The notes: generated by a model from the letters alone, not told the origin. Positions 1 through 9,279 are shown, counted from the stretch's first letter. The stretch is DNA of 64,000 bases from an uncultured Bacteroidales bacterium (GCA_903885595.1 CAISJJ010000110.1:1-64000); one strand, 5' to 3'. Numbers and translations: made by a program.

Positions 1-107
1 ACCTTGTAGAATGCAAAGAACTGAGCAATATCCAGTGTCACTTTCAGGTCATCTTCACAAACATGTTGCCCTTTTTCTTCAAAATACAGATTGATTGCCT
101 CAACCAT
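1..107 (-). CDS. Partial unrecognised ORF cut by the window start
   Basis: The minus strand is open from the window edge to a TAA near position 200, with coding-like composition (for example VEAINLYFEEKGQHV). The only ATG in that frame is at 107, but the peptide upstream of it (SGKSRQLVPLFVDDLSDL) also looks coding. The true start may therefore be a non-ATG codon, or the gene may be broken just upstream. No family is recognised. It lies downstream of, and on the same strand as, the sensor kinase that follows, so it could be the next gene in that transcript. Confidence 0.3.
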   Translation of the reverse strand, partial: MVEAINLYFEEKGQHVCEDDLKVTLDIAQFFAFYK

Positions 108-256
108 ATTTGATTTAAGTTCAACCAAATCACTTAAGTCATCAACAAATAGGGGAACAAGCTGACGGGATTTTCCACTCCTGATCAACCTGTAATTTTT
201 AATAAATGCTTAGGAAGATTATTTGGCCGGATTCAGATCATTTCCTTTTTTAATTC

Positions 257-2008
257 TCAATTATTCTTTGGTAAAATGAAACTAAAGGTGCTTCCTTTTC
301 CTTCCACACTGTCAACCCAAAAATTACCACCATGTTTTTCGACAAAGTCTTTACAAATCATCAAACCCAGGCCTGAGCTTGCTTCATTATTTGTGCCTTT
401 GCGGCTGGTGTTCACATCTATCCGGAACAGATTTTTGAGCATTGCCTGACTTATTCCTATCCCAGTATCTGAAATGGAAACTTTAACAGACAAGTCGGGC
501 ATTGACTCAGCCATAATAGAGACCTGCCCGTTTTCATCAGTGAATTTTATAGAATTGGAAATCAAATTCCGAAGAATGGAATCAAGCATGGCTTTGTCGG
601 CAATTACTTCTAAATCGGCAGGAATATCATCGCTGATTTCAATTTTTTTCTTGTTCGCCGATTCCTTAAGCACTCCTATTGTATCCATTATTTCCTGCCT
701 CAATGGTAAGAGCTCTGGATTGAAACTGATCAGATCCCGCTGCATCATTGACCATTCCAGTAAATTCTCAAGCAAATTGTACAAGTCAAGGGTCGATTTT
801 CTCATACCTCGAACCATCTTTTGAACCTCATTCTGGGTTAGTACAGGTAATTCTTCATCCAGTAATTGTGTAAAGCCCAGCAATGAAGAAAAAGGACTCC
901 GCAAATCGTGCGCAATTATGGAGAACAACTTGTCTTTTTCGGCATTTGCGCTATAAAGTTGTTCGTTTTTGCATTTGATTTCCTGTTCAGCCTCCTTACG
1001 TTCAGTGATATCTCTTGTAACACTGATTATGCTGGCATTCCCATCAAGGTTAATGACGCGGGCCGACATCAGCCCTGTGAACGTGCTGTAATCTTTTCTC
1101 TGAAATTCTGCCTCGAAGTTATCAACAAATCCACTTCCTTTTAGTAGCGTAACGATACGGTCCCGATCGGTGGAATCATGCCAAATATTTATGCCCAGAC
1201 TGGTTTTCCCAATTATTTCTTCTTTTGAGTAGCCAGACATCGATAAAAAGGCTGAATTGCACTCATAGATATTACCATCGGAAAGACTCGAGATCGCTAC
1301 CGCATCCGGACTCGTATTGAAGATCGAAATGAATCGTTCACTGGACTCAGACTTTTCTGCATTCAACCTTTGGTTGACCATGACCAGAAAACCGAAAGTC
1401 CATGCCAGTCCTACGATCAATGCGTCAAAATATGCAAGAAGACTTACCGGGGTGCTCCGGAAAACCTCTTCCATGGGAGAGCCTGCAAGAATCAAAAAGG
1501 CACGAATAGCGAAGATCGTCCCATGAACAAGAAAAATGAAGGCGATGAACCTTGTGGTGACCCTGATAGACTTTATCTGGTTTTGAAATAATACAATAGA
1601 AGCAAGGAATCCTGTAAAACTGAGCGTAATGCTTATAATGAAAGAACGAATTACAATGTCATCCATTATAAAGAGGAAAACAAGAAGGAGAATTAAAAAA
1701 ACGGAGAAAGAGCCAAGGATTAGCTTTCGGTTTTCCTGTTTTCCGAAAAATCTCATCACCCCAATGTAAACACAGTAGGTTCCGCCTACAATGAAAATGT
1801 TCTGGAATATGATAACAAGAGGGAGTATGAAAGTGAAACCCCTAAGGAAGAGCATCGCAAAACCCAGGATCTCCAAGCCGCACCATAAAAGCCACCATCC
1901 GATTCCCTGATAGACTTTCACTACCCGATACAGGTGGTAGAAAATGATAAACTGCGTCAGGTGAATGAGTGCGATGATTATGCTAACCGTTTTAAGATCG
2001 ATTCCCAT
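257..2008 (-). CDS. Membrane PAS-domain sensor histidine kinase
   Basis: A 583-aa inner-membrane sensor kinase. Residues 1 to about 215 hold around seven hydrophobic segments, resembling a 7TM sensing module. A PAS domain follows (about 225-345, ending in TRDITERK), then HisKA with phospho-acceptor H-box IAHDLRSPF near 365, then HATPase_c with N-box NLISNSIKF, G1 DTGIGIS and G2 SGLGLMICK. There is no receiver domain and no response regulator beside it, so its partner is unknown; the hybrid kinases at 4.6-8.7 kb are possible downstream proteins. The ATG start at 2008 directly precedes the first membrane helix. Family call firm, signal unknown. Confidence 0.93.
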   Translation of the reverse strand: MGIDLKTVSIIIALIHLTQFIIFYHLYRVVKVYQGIGWWLLWCGLEILGFAMLFLRGFTFILPLVIIFQNIFIVGGTYCVYIGVMRFFGKQENRKLILGSFSVFLILLLVFLFIMDDIVIRSFIISITLSFTGFLASIVLFQNQIKSIRVTTRFIAFIFLVHGTIFAIRAFLILAGSPMEEVFRSTPVSLLAYFDALIVGLAWTFGFLVMVNQRLNAEKSESSERFISIFNTSPDAVAISSLSDGNIYECNSAFLSMSGYSKEEIIGKTSLGINIWHDSTDRDRIVTLLKGSGFVDNFEAEFQRKDYSTFTGLMSARVINLDGNASIISVTRDITERKEAEQEIKCKNEQLYSANAEKDKLFSIIAHDLRSPFSSLLGFTQLLDEELPVLTQNEVQKMVRGMRKSTLDLYNLLENLLEWSMMQRDLISFNPELLPLRQEIMDTIGVLKESANKKKIEISDDIPADLEVIADKAMLDSILRNLISNSIKFTDENGQVSIMAESMPDLSVKVSISDTGIGISQAMLKNLFRIDVNTSRKGTNNEASSGLGLMICKDFVEKHGGNFWVDSVEGKGSTFSFILPKNN

Positions 2009-2069
2009 ATGAAGAGTATACTGCGTTTATTAAGTTATTCCATCATATTTCAAAACAGAAATTGGAAAT

Positions 2070-2876
2070 TTAAGGTAATAATAAATTTACAGTCGTCCTG
2101 AAACCAAACTGGGGCTGGTTAAAATTGCCAAAAAAAATCTTTGGTCCGAGTACAAAATTAAGAAATTGCTTGCCAACTTTGATTGTTTTCTGTCCGGTGA
2201 TGATCACCGAACCATTTGTGACATCTTTCTTCCATTCGTATCCAATCTCGGAAGTTAGTCCTATTCCCCACCCGTGATTGAAACTGTATACTACCAGCGG
2301 CTGGACATATGTGTAGCTGAAATCGGGTCGCTGTTCGCTCCCGGTAAAACTCCAGAGATGAAAAAGAAGAAAGGCCGCGATGATTTTTTTGGTTTGAATT
2401 GCGGCAATGCCTCCCGGACCGGTGGCCCACTTTTTAGCTGATAATTCATTCGGGAAACCGGTAGGAAAATAAAAAGAGGGTCCTATCCCCCATACGAATC
2501 TCCCAGGCTTAGGTGAAAAAAAGGTGTTAATCAACAAGTCCCCAAGTCCTGTCTGACTGGTCTTACCATAAATGTCCACTTGTGAAATTACAGGCAGCAC
2601 AACCCGGTTTATTATATCGATTTTTTTACCCAATGAAAAAGGAAAGATCGGCATCAGGTTCATGGTCCACTTGAATCCGTTGTTTGGCGGAACATTGAGA
2701 TCAAAATTATTCTGGAAAGGCACGCTGATATAACAAAGGGGATTAATCTCGCGAGGAAAAAGAACGGATTGCTTTTGCGAGAAGCAGGAATGATGCATTG
2801 TAAGCATGGTTATTATAATCATTACCCCGCTTATTTTCATAAAACAAAAAGGGGTTAACCTCTTTTTCGGCATCAT
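2070..2876 (-). CDS. Predicted outer-membrane beta-barrel protein (MetA-pathway/transporter-like)
   Basis: 268 aa with an N-terminal signal peptide. A second ATG at 2840 (MKISGVMIIITML) gives a more normal signal sequence and may be the real start. After cleavage near CFSQ the protein is rich in alternating hydrophobic/aromatic strands and ends in a hydrophobic C-terminal strand (TTVNLLLP), as outer-membrane barrels do. Segments such as GLGDLLINTFFSP and WGIGPSFYFPTG resemble proteins annotated as phenol MetA-degradation/transporter family. No enzymatic motif is visible. It is preceded by an exact -7 element, so it is probably transcribed alone. Barrel call is inference from composition. Confidence 0.65.
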   Translation of the reverse strand: MMPKKRLTPFCFMKISGVMIIITMLTMHHSCFSQKQSVLFPREINPLCYISVPFQNNFDLNVPPNNGFKWTMNLMPIFPFSLGKKIDIINRVVLPVISQVDIYGKTSQTGLGDLLINTFFSPKPGRFVWGIGPSFYFPTGFPNELSAKKWATGPGGIAAIQTKKIIAAFLLFHLWSFTGSEQRPDFSYTYVQPLVVYSFNHGWGIGLTSEIGYEWKKDVTNGSVIITGQKTIKVGKQFLNFVLGPKIFFGNFNQPQFGFRTTVNLLLP

Positions 2877-2902
2877 TCAGGTGGTCTTCATTTTTACAAA
2901 TA

Positions 2903-2910
2903 CAAAGGTA
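2903..2910 (-). promoter_or_regulatory. Bacteroidota -7 promoter element
   Basis: On the minus strand this reads TACCTTTG, an exact match to the TAnnTTTG -7 consensus of Bacteroidota housekeeping sigma factor. It lies 27 bp upstream of the barrel-protein ATG at 2876. No clear -33 TTTG is seen. Confidence 0.55.
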
Positions 2911-3128
2911 TTCCCTTCCCTTGGGTAAAAGAAATTTTTTTCAACCTTTTGCATTGATTTCGGACCGACCCCAAAAAGGCTTATAATCGGGGGATGCACT
3001 CCTCTTTCCTTTAGTACAGCATGACATATTTACCCACAATCACCAAAACGGCCAATATCTTTTTGCAAAATTTTGTAATAATCATCGAATTTTACAGACT
3101 CCCGTTGGTACCCTTGTTGGTACCCAAC

Positions 3129-3162
3129 AAAAAACCACCTACATAATTAAATATAAGTGGTT
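3129..3162 (-). terminator. Rho-independent terminator downstream of tRNA-Lys
   Basis: On the minus strand AACCACTTATA pairs with TGTAGGTGGTT over about 11 bp (two G-T pairs) around a short AT loop, followed by a run of T. It lies just downstream of the tRNA 3' end. Confidence 0.75.
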
Positions 3163-3171
3163 GATTTTCCG

Positions 3172-3244
3172 TCTCCTCGCCAGGACTCGAACCTGGGACC
3201 CATTGATTAAGAGTCAATTGCTCTACCAACTGAGCTACGAAGAG
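3172..3244 (-). tRNA. tRNA-Lys (anticodon CUU)
   Basis: Minus-strand 73-nt cloverleaf. The acceptor stem CTCTTCG/CGAGGAG pairs fully (one G-T). D arm GCTC...GAGC, anticodon stem ATTGA/TCAAT with loop CTCTTAA giving anticodon CTT, T arm CCAGG-TTCGAGT-CCTGG, discriminator A. The CCA end is not encoded (CGG follows). It has its own promoter-like element upstream and a terminator hairpin downstream, so it is a single-gene unit. It decodes AAG lysine codons. Confidence 0.97.
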
Positions 3245-3255
3245 TTTCAGGCCGG

Positions 3256-3263
3256 CAAAGATA
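3256..3263 (-). promoter_or_regulatory. Promoter -7 element for tRNA-Lys
   Basis: Minus strand TATCTTTG matches TAnnTTTG exactly and lies 11 bp upstream of the first tRNA base. Confidence 0.6.
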
Positions 3264-3320
3264 CAAACTTTTCAGGAAATGAGGATAACCCCGATTAAAT
3301 AATTGTTTAAGTTTGTAATC

Positions 3321-3386
3321 GTGACAAATGACAAATGACAAATGACAAATGACAAGTGACAAATGACGAGTGACGGGTGACAAATG
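3321..3386. repeat. Short tandem array, 7-bp unit TGACAAA
   Basis: About nine near-perfect 7-bp units (TGACAAA with variants TGACAAG, TGACGAG, TGACGGG). Every unit holds ATG or GTG, and the last one supplies the ATG used as the meaB start. It fills the space between tRNA-Lys and meaB. Confidence 0.95.
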
Positions 3387-4553
3387 GATAAGGGAAAAAA
3401 AAACAGTAATACTTTTCCGGCTTCGGCCCTACATGTGATGGACGGTATTGAACAACCGGGCCAGATCAACGAAGAGGCGCTCAGAAAGCTGAAAGCAAGA
3501 AAGCACAAGGTTTATACCGCAGAAGAGCTTATTGCCGGTATCCTTTCAGGGAACAGGACCCTCCTGAGCAAAGCGATCACCCTGGTAGAGAGTTCACTGC
3601 CTAAACACCAGGAACAGGCACAGGAGATTATTGCTGCATGTTTGCAAATACAAAATGCAAAATGCAAAATGCAAAATTCCGAAATCAGCCAAGCCGAATC
3701 CCCGCTTTCATCCATTCGCGTTGGTATTACCGGGGTCCCAGGCGTGGGTAAAAGCACATTCATTGAAGCACTGGGGAAACACCTTACCGCAAAGGGACAT
3801 AAGCTGGCCGTTCTGGCTATTGATCCGAGCAGTTCACGATCAAAAGGCAGTATCCTCGGCGATAAAACCCGGATGGAGGAGTTGTCTGTCGACCCGAACG
3901 CATTTATACGCCCCTCGCCTTCAGCCGGTTCGCTTGGCGGGGTGGCAAGGAAGACCCGCGAAACGATTTTACTTTGCGAAGCTGCCGGTTTTGATGTGAT
4001 CTTTATCGAAACTGTTGGGGTGGGACAATCGGAAACCACCGTTCATTCCATGGTCGACTTTTTCCTGCTTCTCATGCTGGCCGGCGCCGGCGATGAGCTC
4101 CAGGGCATCAAGCGGGGTATCATCGAAATGGCTGATGCCATCGTGATCAACAAGGCCGATGGCGACAATGTCCAAAAGGCAAAATCAGCCCGTGTTGAGT
4201 ATGCCAATGCCCTTCACCTTTTTCCTCCCCCCGGCAGCGGCTGGATACCGGTTGCCGACATCTGTTCGGCCCGTTCAATGCTGGGCATTGATCATGTGTG
4301 GGAAATTATCGTGGAACACAGGGAAACTACGACAAAAACAGGTTTTTTTCAAAAGCGAAGAATGGAGCAAAGCCGCCAGGTCCTGTTCGAAACCATTGAA
4401 GATGGATTGCGCAACCACTTCTTCTCACGGAAAGAGATTGCACATCTCCTTGCAAAATCGGAATATGAAATTATGACCGGACACGTGAATCCTTATAAAG
4501 CAGCGCAGGAGCTGCTGGAGCAGTATTTTACAGGTAGCGAGGTAGTGAAATAG
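3384..4553 (+). CDS. meaB: Methylmalonyl-CoA mutase-associated GTPase MeaB
   Basis: A 389-aa G3E-family P-loop GTPase that chaperones adenosylcobalamin loading and protection of methylmalonyl-CoA mutase. Walker A GVPGVGKST near residue 120, the LAIDPSSSRSKGSILGDKTRM segment, the switch region ETVGVGQSE and base-specificity motif NKADGDN are all present. N-terminal (VMDGIEQP) and C-terminal dimerisation parts are typical. Two oddities come from tandem repeats: an insert IQNAKCKMQN just before the GTPase core is translated from an AAATGCAA array, and the last codons plus stop lie inside an AGCGAGGT array. The ATG start is the last unit of a TGACAAA array. No mutase gene is seen in the window. 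Confidence 0.96.
   Translation: MDKGKKNSNTFPASALHVMDGIEQPGQINEEALRKLKARKHKVYTAEELIAGILSGNRTLLSKAITLVESSLPKHQEQAQEIIAACLQIQNAKCKMQNSEISQAESPLSSIRVGITGVPGVGKSTFIEALGKHLTAKGHKLAVLAIDPSSSRSKGSILGDKTRMEELSVDPNAFIRPSPSAGSLGGVARKTRETILLCEAAGFDVIFIETVGVGQSETTVHSMVDFFLLLMLAGAGDELQGIKRGIIEMADAIVINKADGDNVQKAKSARVEYANALHLFPPPGSGWIPVADICSARSMLGIDHVWEIIVEHRETTTKTGFFQKRRMEQSRQVLFETIEDGLRNHFFSRKEIAHLLAKSEYEIMTGHVNPYKAAQELLEQYFTGSEVVK
3643..3678. repeat. Tandem array inside meaB, 8-bp unit AAATGCAA
   Basis: About four units of AAATGCAA in the coding sequence, giving the peptide QIQNAKCKMQN between the N-terminal helices and the GTPase domain. No stop codon occurs in any frame of the unit on the sense strand. 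Confidence 0.9.
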
Positions 4554-4583
4554 CGAGGTAGCGAAGTTGCGAAGTTGCGAAAT
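4531..4583. repeat. Tandem array at the meaB 3' end, 8-bp unit AGCGAGGT
   Basis: Six to seven 8-bp units (GGTAGCGA, GGTAGTGA, AATAGCGA, AGTTGCGA). They encode the last residues of MeaB and its TAG stop. TAG recurs in most units, and 8 is not a multiple of 3, so all frames are closed. The same family recurs at 45589 and 61264. Confidence 0.93.
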
Positions 4584-4598
4584 CCAAAACAATTACCC

Positions 4599-7079
4599 TC
4601 AGCTGTTCTTCTTTGTCCAATGCTTGTATATCATCTGGTAAAGCCTATTGGTATCAATCGGTTTGATCAGATGATCGTTGCTGCCGGCTTCAAAACATTT
4701 TCTTGTTTCATCCTGGTGGGCCGACGCCGACTGTGTCACGATGGGAAGGTGGGGTAAAAGTTGCCTGATCTGGCGGGTACATTCAAATCCATCCATACCG
4801 GGCATCTGTATATCCATAAGTACCAACCCGATGTCGGGGTATTGCGCGATCCGTTCCAAAGCAATCAAGCCATTTTGTGCATAGATCACTTTGGCATTGA
4901 CTGCCAGCAGCATAGCCCCCATCAGCCTGGCATTAATCATTTCATCCTCGGCAATGAGTACTGTCAAACCCTGGAAATCAAATTGCCGGGGTTTTAGTTC
5001 AGTTCGCGGGGCCAGGTTTTTCTGGAGTTTAAACGGCAGTGTAAAGTAAAATGAAGTTCCCTTGCCCTTTACCGATTCTAGCCAGATAGAACCGCCCATC
5101 CGCTCGACCAGCGATTTTGAAATGGACAGTCCAAGCCCGGTGCCGCTATATTTTCGCGCATTGGCATAATCAACCTGGTAAAAACTCTTGAAAATATCCT
5201 CCTGGTTCTCAACAGGAATCCCGATGCCTGTATCAGCAACAAAGAATTCGCAGAAACGGTCCCTGCCAAGGGAGTATCCGAACCGGATCGTGCCGGTCTG
5301 AGTAAACTTTAATGCATTATCCAAAAGGTTGGTGAGAATTTGTCCGACTCGTTCCTGGTCAGCCACAATTTCCGGGGATCTCCCGCCAGGGGGTAGCGCC
5401 AGCTCAATATTCAGTCCGGGTTTTCCCAGCCGGTTCTTCTCCGCATTGCAATATTCGGCCATCTCTTCCAGGAGGATGTGCAAAGAAAAAGTTGTTTCGT
5501 TGAAAAAAACCTGGTCGGTTTCTATTTTCGAGATCTCCAGGATGTCATCGATCATCCGCAGAAGGCGATTGGTGCTGTATCCTATAATTTCAGCGTATTC
5601 TTCTATATCGGCCCTGCTGATACTTTCATTACGCATCAGGCTGGAAAATCCGATGATAGAGTTCATCGGCGTGCGGATCTCATGACTCAGGTTAGCCAGG
5701 AAAGCAGCTTTAAGTTTGTCGGATTGCTCTGCACGCTCTTTGGCTGAAACCAGTTCGTGCTCTATATTTACACGATCGTTAATGTCGTGTGCGGTGACCA
5801 GGAAAGCAATTTTATTTTCCATTTCGATGCCGGTGGAGGTAACATCGGCCCAGCGTACTTCGCCATCCTTGCGGATAAACCGCAATTCATTCCGCCACAT
5901 TTGGTCCTCCCCTGTCACCGTCGCATTCCTGTGAATCTGAAAGAGTTCAAGGTAACCAGGGTAGATTATCTTTGACAGCGGTACCAATTGAAGCTCTGCA
6001 ATGGAATAGCCAAGGAAATTCTCAGCCATCGGATTGATGAACCTGATATATTCGCCATCATGAATGAAGATGGCTGCAGCGGTTGACTCCATCAGCTTCC
6101 TGAATTTTTCTTCACTTACCCTCAGCGCATTTCCCTGTTCAATGGAATCATTGATCATAAAGGCTATCTCCTTGAATTCATTTCCGGCCGGGTGGGGTTC
6201 TATTCCAATCGGCAGATTTTGATTTTCAAGCATGGCAGAAATCTTACGCAGCGGAAAAACAATCCATTTGAGAAGCAACCACGCCAGGATTAAAAATCCA
6301 ATCAGGATGGCAGCAGAAAAAAGCAAGAATTGCTGATCAAAGTAGGTCCCGATTTCGCCGATCTGCTTGAGGTTGATCGCCACTTTCAGATAGGCTGCAG
6401 GCTTATTTTCCCAAGGGTTTTTGAGGGGAAGAATAAAAATTCTCGATTTTACTGAGGAGCCTTCCAGGGGTTGATGAAAATGAATGGACAGTTTACATTC
6501 CGAACTCTGCTCAAGCCTTTTAATGTAAGTTTCATCCCACAGTTTGCCAATAAATACGAAACCACCCGGCGCTGCCAGCCGCTTTTTATCATTGGTTGCA
6601 TGAATGCTCGATCCTTGAATTTCGATCATTCCGGCTGAGGTTTGAATATAGCCGTGCAGATATTTATTTTTACAGAGCAGATCCTTTACCTTTGATGTGA
6701 GCAGAGGATAGTCAATAATATCGTCGCGCAAAGGTTCAACTGAGCTGTATACTTTATTACCAAGGCTGTCATATATCCAAACTGCATTGGCCATATAAAA
6801 ATCAATGATCACCCTGAGGTTCACATCGGCCCATTTGTAATCCGGTCTTTTGGCAAACTGCACCATGTCGTCGCCATAGGTATAATCGAACACCAGGGTT
6901 TTATAGTAATCACCATGGATTTCCATCAGCGATTGTACCATGAGCTTTTTCTGCGCAGTGACCTGGTCGATGTACAGGTTGACAATTTTATGCTGCGATT
7001 CAACCTGATGTTTAACCAGGACCATTGAAATGATGGCAAAAAAGAACAGAAGGATTAATATTTTCGGGGTAACTTTCAT
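4599..7079 (-). CDS. CHASE4-PAS hybrid sensor histidine kinase with C-terminal receiver
   Basis: 826 aa. A membrane helix at the N-terminus is followed by an extracytoplasmic region (about 30-240) that looks like a CHASE4 domain (DYYKTLVFDYTYGDDMVQF, VWIYDSLGNKVYS), then a second membrane helix (about 250-275), a HAMP-like linker, PAS (about 325-445), HisKA with LSHEIRTPM, HATPase_c (NLLDNALKF, DTGIGIP, GTGLGLSISK) and a C-terminal REC with acceptor D in LVLMDIQMPGMDG. Its ATG overlaps the stop of the upstream hybrid kinase by 4 bp (ATGA), so the two are translationally coupled and probably act in the same phosphorelay. Last gene of the terC-cheR-cheB operon. Confidence 0.93.
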   Translation of the reverse strand: MKVTPKILILLFFFAIISMVLVKHQVESQHKIVNLYIDQVTAQKKLMVQSLMEIHGDYYKTLVFDYTYGDDMVQFAKRPDYKWADVNLRVIIDFYMANAVWIYDSLGNKVYSSVEPLRDDIIDYPLLTSKVKDLLCKNKYLHGYIQTSAGMIEIQGSSIHATNDKKRLAAPGGFVFIGKLWDETYIKRLEQSSECKLSIHFHQPLEGSSVKSRIFILPLKNPWENKPAAYLKVAINLKQIGEIGTYFDQQFLLFSAAILIGFLILAWLLLKWIVFPLRKISAMLENQNLPIGIEPHPAGNEFKEIAFMINDSIEQGNALRVSEEKFRKLMESTAAAIFIHDGEYIRFINPMAENFLGYSIAELQLVPLSKIIYPGYLELFQIHRNATVTGEDQMWRNELRFIRKDGEVRWADVTSTGIEMENKIAFLVTAHDINDRVNIEHELVSAKERAEQSDKLKAAFLANLSHEIRTPMNSIIGFSSLMRNESISRADIEEYAEIIGYSTNRLLRMIDDILEISKIETDQVFFNETTFSLHILLEEMAEYCNAEKNRLGKPGLNIELALPPGGRSPEIVADQERVGQILTNLLDNALKFTQTGTIRFGYSLGRDRFCEFFVADTGIGIPVENQEDIFKSFYQVDYANARKYSGTGLGLSISKSLVERMGGSIWLESVKGKGTSFYFTLPFKLQKNLAPRTELKPRQFDFQGLTVLIAEDEMINARLMGAMLLAVNAKVIYAQNGLIALERIAQYPDIGLVLMDIQMPGMDGFECTRQIRQLLPHLPIVTQSASAHQDETRKCFEAGSNDHLIKPIDTNRLYQMIYKHWTKKNS

Positions 7080-8665
7080 TTCAGAAAGGGCGAAATTTTC
7101 CAGTATAGCTCTGTCGGATTAAAGGGTTTGATGATGTATCCGCTCATGCCGCAGGTATAAATTTTATCCCTGTCCTCTAAAAAAGCCGAGGCTGTCAACG
7201 CGATGATGGGAAGGTTCTTAAAGTAGTAACCATCCAGCGTTCTGACGAACATGGATGCATCATACCCGTTCATTTCCGGCATATGCAAATCCATCAGGAC
7301 AACATCATATTTCGTTTCCTGGATTTTTTGTACTGCGACTTTCCCGTTTTCGGCAATATCGACCGATGCTTCCCATTTGGCAAGAAATTTTGATACAATC
7401 TTCTGGTTAACCAGGTTATCTTCAACAACGAGGACCATCAGTCCTTTCAGACTGCGGAACGCCGTTCGCTTCAACATCTCTTCCTCAATATGTGTTTTTT
7501 TACTTTTGCAGAAATTAAGGTTGAAGGAGAAAGTACTTCCCTCTTCAGGCGCACTTTTAAGTTCAAGGGAACCACCCTGCAATCCGATCAGTTTTTTTGT
7601 AATAGCCAGGCCCAGGCCGGTGCCGCCATATTTCCGTGTTGTGGAAGAACTTGCCTGTGTAAAACTTTCAAAAATATACTGCTGTTTATCTTCGGCAATA
7701 CCAATACCGGTATCGATAACGCTGAAGCGAAGTCCGGTTTCATCCGGGAAATCAGCAATCACGGAAACTTCCATGGTCACTTTTCCATGCTCCGTAAATT
7801 TAAGTGCGTTTCCCACCAGGTTGATCATGATTTGCGATAATCGCACCGAGTCGCCAGTAATAACGGCCGGAACGGCATCGGAAATGTCAGTGATGAGATC
7901 TATGCCCTTTTTTATCGCCTGGTATTCAAAGCTCTGACGAATGCCATTGAGCAACTTCCGCAGTTCAAAGTCAACCGTTTCAAAGGTGATTTTACCAGAA
8001 TCGATTTTTGAATAATCAAGGATGTCGTTGATCAGCCGCATCAGGTTATCGGCCGAGAATTGCAGGATTTCAATATTGTCAAGCTGATCGGGACGGGGAT
8101 CTTCCTCCCGCAGGAGATTGGCCGTATTGATGATGGCATTAAGGGGTGTCCTGATCTCATGGCTCATGGTCGAAAGGAATTGTTGTTTTGCCATAGCGGC
8201 TCCTTCGGCAATGTTTTTCGCCTTCTCCAATTCCTTTTCAGTTTCGGCCCTGCTGAGGATCTCCAGTTCGAGTCTTTTCCGCTGCCGGTAAAGGTTTATA
8301 AAAATGGTTACCTTCCCGATAAACAGGTCCGTTATGATTGGCTTGGCGATAAAGTCGACCGCACCGGTTTTAATCCCTTTAGTCCGGTAGTAATTCTCAT
8401 TATAGATAGCGGTGATGTAGATGATCGGCAGCATTGCATTTTTCGGATCCTTCCTGATGTTTTCCACTGTTTCAAACCCGTCCATTCCCGGCATCTGAAC
8501 ATCCATCAGGATAAGTGCAAATTCATGCTGGTCAGTCATTTCGATGGCCTGTCGTCCCGACATGGCGCGGATCAACTCGACATCGAGGTCGGCAAGCAAT
8601 CCTTCAATTGCAATAATGTTGTTTATATAATCATCAACGATCAGTATTTTCGGTCTGATGTTCAT
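7076..8665 (-). CDS. Cytoplasmic REC-kinase-REC hybrid histidine kinase
   Basis: 529 aa without membrane segments. An N-terminal receiver (about 1-125, acceptor D in LILMDVQMPGMDG, ending FIAKPI) precedes HisKA (MSHEIRTPLNAI near 170), HATPase_c (NLVGNALKF, DTGIGIA, GTGLGLAITK) and a second receiver (about 410-529, D in VVLMDLHMPEMNG). The input receiver suggests it is itself a phosphorelay target, perhaps of another kinase. It starts 12 bp after cheB and overlaps the CHASE4 kinase downstream. Cognate output regulator is not visible. Confidence 0.93.
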   Translation of the reverse strand: MNIRPKILIVDDYINNIIAIEGLLADLDVELIRAMSGRQAIEMTDQHEFALILMDVQMPGMDGFETVENIRKDPKNAMLPIIYITAIYNENYYRTKGIKTGAVDFIAKPIITDLFIGKVTIFINLYRQRKRLELEILSRAETEKELEKAKNIAEGAAMAKQQFLSTMSHEIRTPLNAIINTANLLREEDPRPDQLDNIEILQFSADNLMRLINDILDYSKIDSGKITFETVDFELRKLLNGIRQSFEYQAIKKGIDLITDISDAVPAVITGDSVRLSQIMINLVGNALKFTEHGKVTMEVSVIADFPDETGLRFSVIDTGIGIAEDKQQYIFESFTQASSSTTRKYGGTGLGLAITKKLIGLQGGSLELKSAPEEGSTFSFNLNFCKSKKTHIEEEMLKRTAFRSLKGLMVLVVEDNLVNQKIVSKFLAKWEASVDIAENGKVAVQKIQETKYDVVLMDLHMPEMNGYDASMFVRTLDGYYFKNLPIIALTASAFLEDRDKIYTCGMSGYIIKPFNPTELYWKISPFLK

Positions 8666-8677
8666 TGAAATCAGGCT

Positions 8678-9268
8678 TTAACTCTTGGGGTTCATGTCAG
8701 TGAGCGAATTCAGGAATGGTGCGATTTCCTCAAGCGGGATGATCTGGTCAACGGCTGAGGTAAGAATGGCGGCGCGGGGCATGGATGCAACCTCGGCGGT
8801 TTCCGGGTCCTGCACGATGGTCAGACCTCCGAAATCCTTGATTTTTTTTAGCCCCTTGCTCCCATCATTGTTCGCCCCGGTAAGTATGATCCCGATCAGT
8901 TTATCCTTGTATGCCTCTGCGGCTGTTTCAAAGAGCACATCGATGGAAGGGCGGGCATAGTTAACCCGCTCATCAATAGTAAGTGTGAAAGTACGATCGG
9001 GTTCCAGCAGCAGATGGTAATTGGGGGGTGCAAGATAAGCCATACCTGGCATTGGTTGCTCCTTTTCATCAGCCTCCTTGACCTGAAGTTTTCTGATATC
9101 ATTGAGTATCTGAATGAGATAGTTTTCCGAATCGGCGCTGATGTGCTGAACTATGATCAATGGGATATTGAACCCTTCGCTGAGCCCGTGAAGGAGTACC
9201 TTCAGTGCATTCAGACCTCCGGCAGAGGAACCGATCACAATGGCCTCATATCGTTTTTTCTGTGACAA
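8678..9268 (-). CDS. cheB: CheB-type protein-glutamate methylesterase domain protein
   Basis: 196 aa consisting only of the CheB catalytic domain; the N-terminal receiver of classical CheB is absent. Catalytic triad residues are recognisable: Ser in GSSAGG near 14, His in VQHIS, and Asp in TGANNDG. It would remove methyl groups from glutamates of a signalling protein. The start is TTG at 9268, 11 bp after the cheR stop; no ATG exists before the catalytic serine. It lies between cheR and two hybrid kinases, with no MCP or CheA in the window, so its substrate may be a non-chemoreceptor protein. Confidence 0.93.
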   Translation of the reverse strand: MSQKKRYEAIVIGSSAGGLNALKVLLHGLSEGFNIPLIIVQHISADSENYLIQILNDIRKLQVKEADEKEQPMPGMAYLAPPNYHLLLEPDRTFTLTIDERVNYARPSIDVLFETAAEAYKDKLIGIILTGANNDGSKGLKKIKDFGGLTIVQDPETAEVASMPRAAILTSAVDQIIPLEEIAPFLNSLTDMNPKS

Positions 9269-9279
9269 CGTTGTTGTTT

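Noticed and set aside
3104-3128. Duplicated GTTGGTACCC next to tRNA-Lys considered as an attachment site or integrase remnant
   Set aside because: No integrase gene and no repeat of the tRNA 3' end was found; only a short palindromic duplication is visible after the tRNA terminator.
4159-4476. Plus-strand ORF of 105 aa inside meaB and many similar ORFs opposite large genes
   Set aside because: They overlap well-supported genes in other frames and have no recognisable features.
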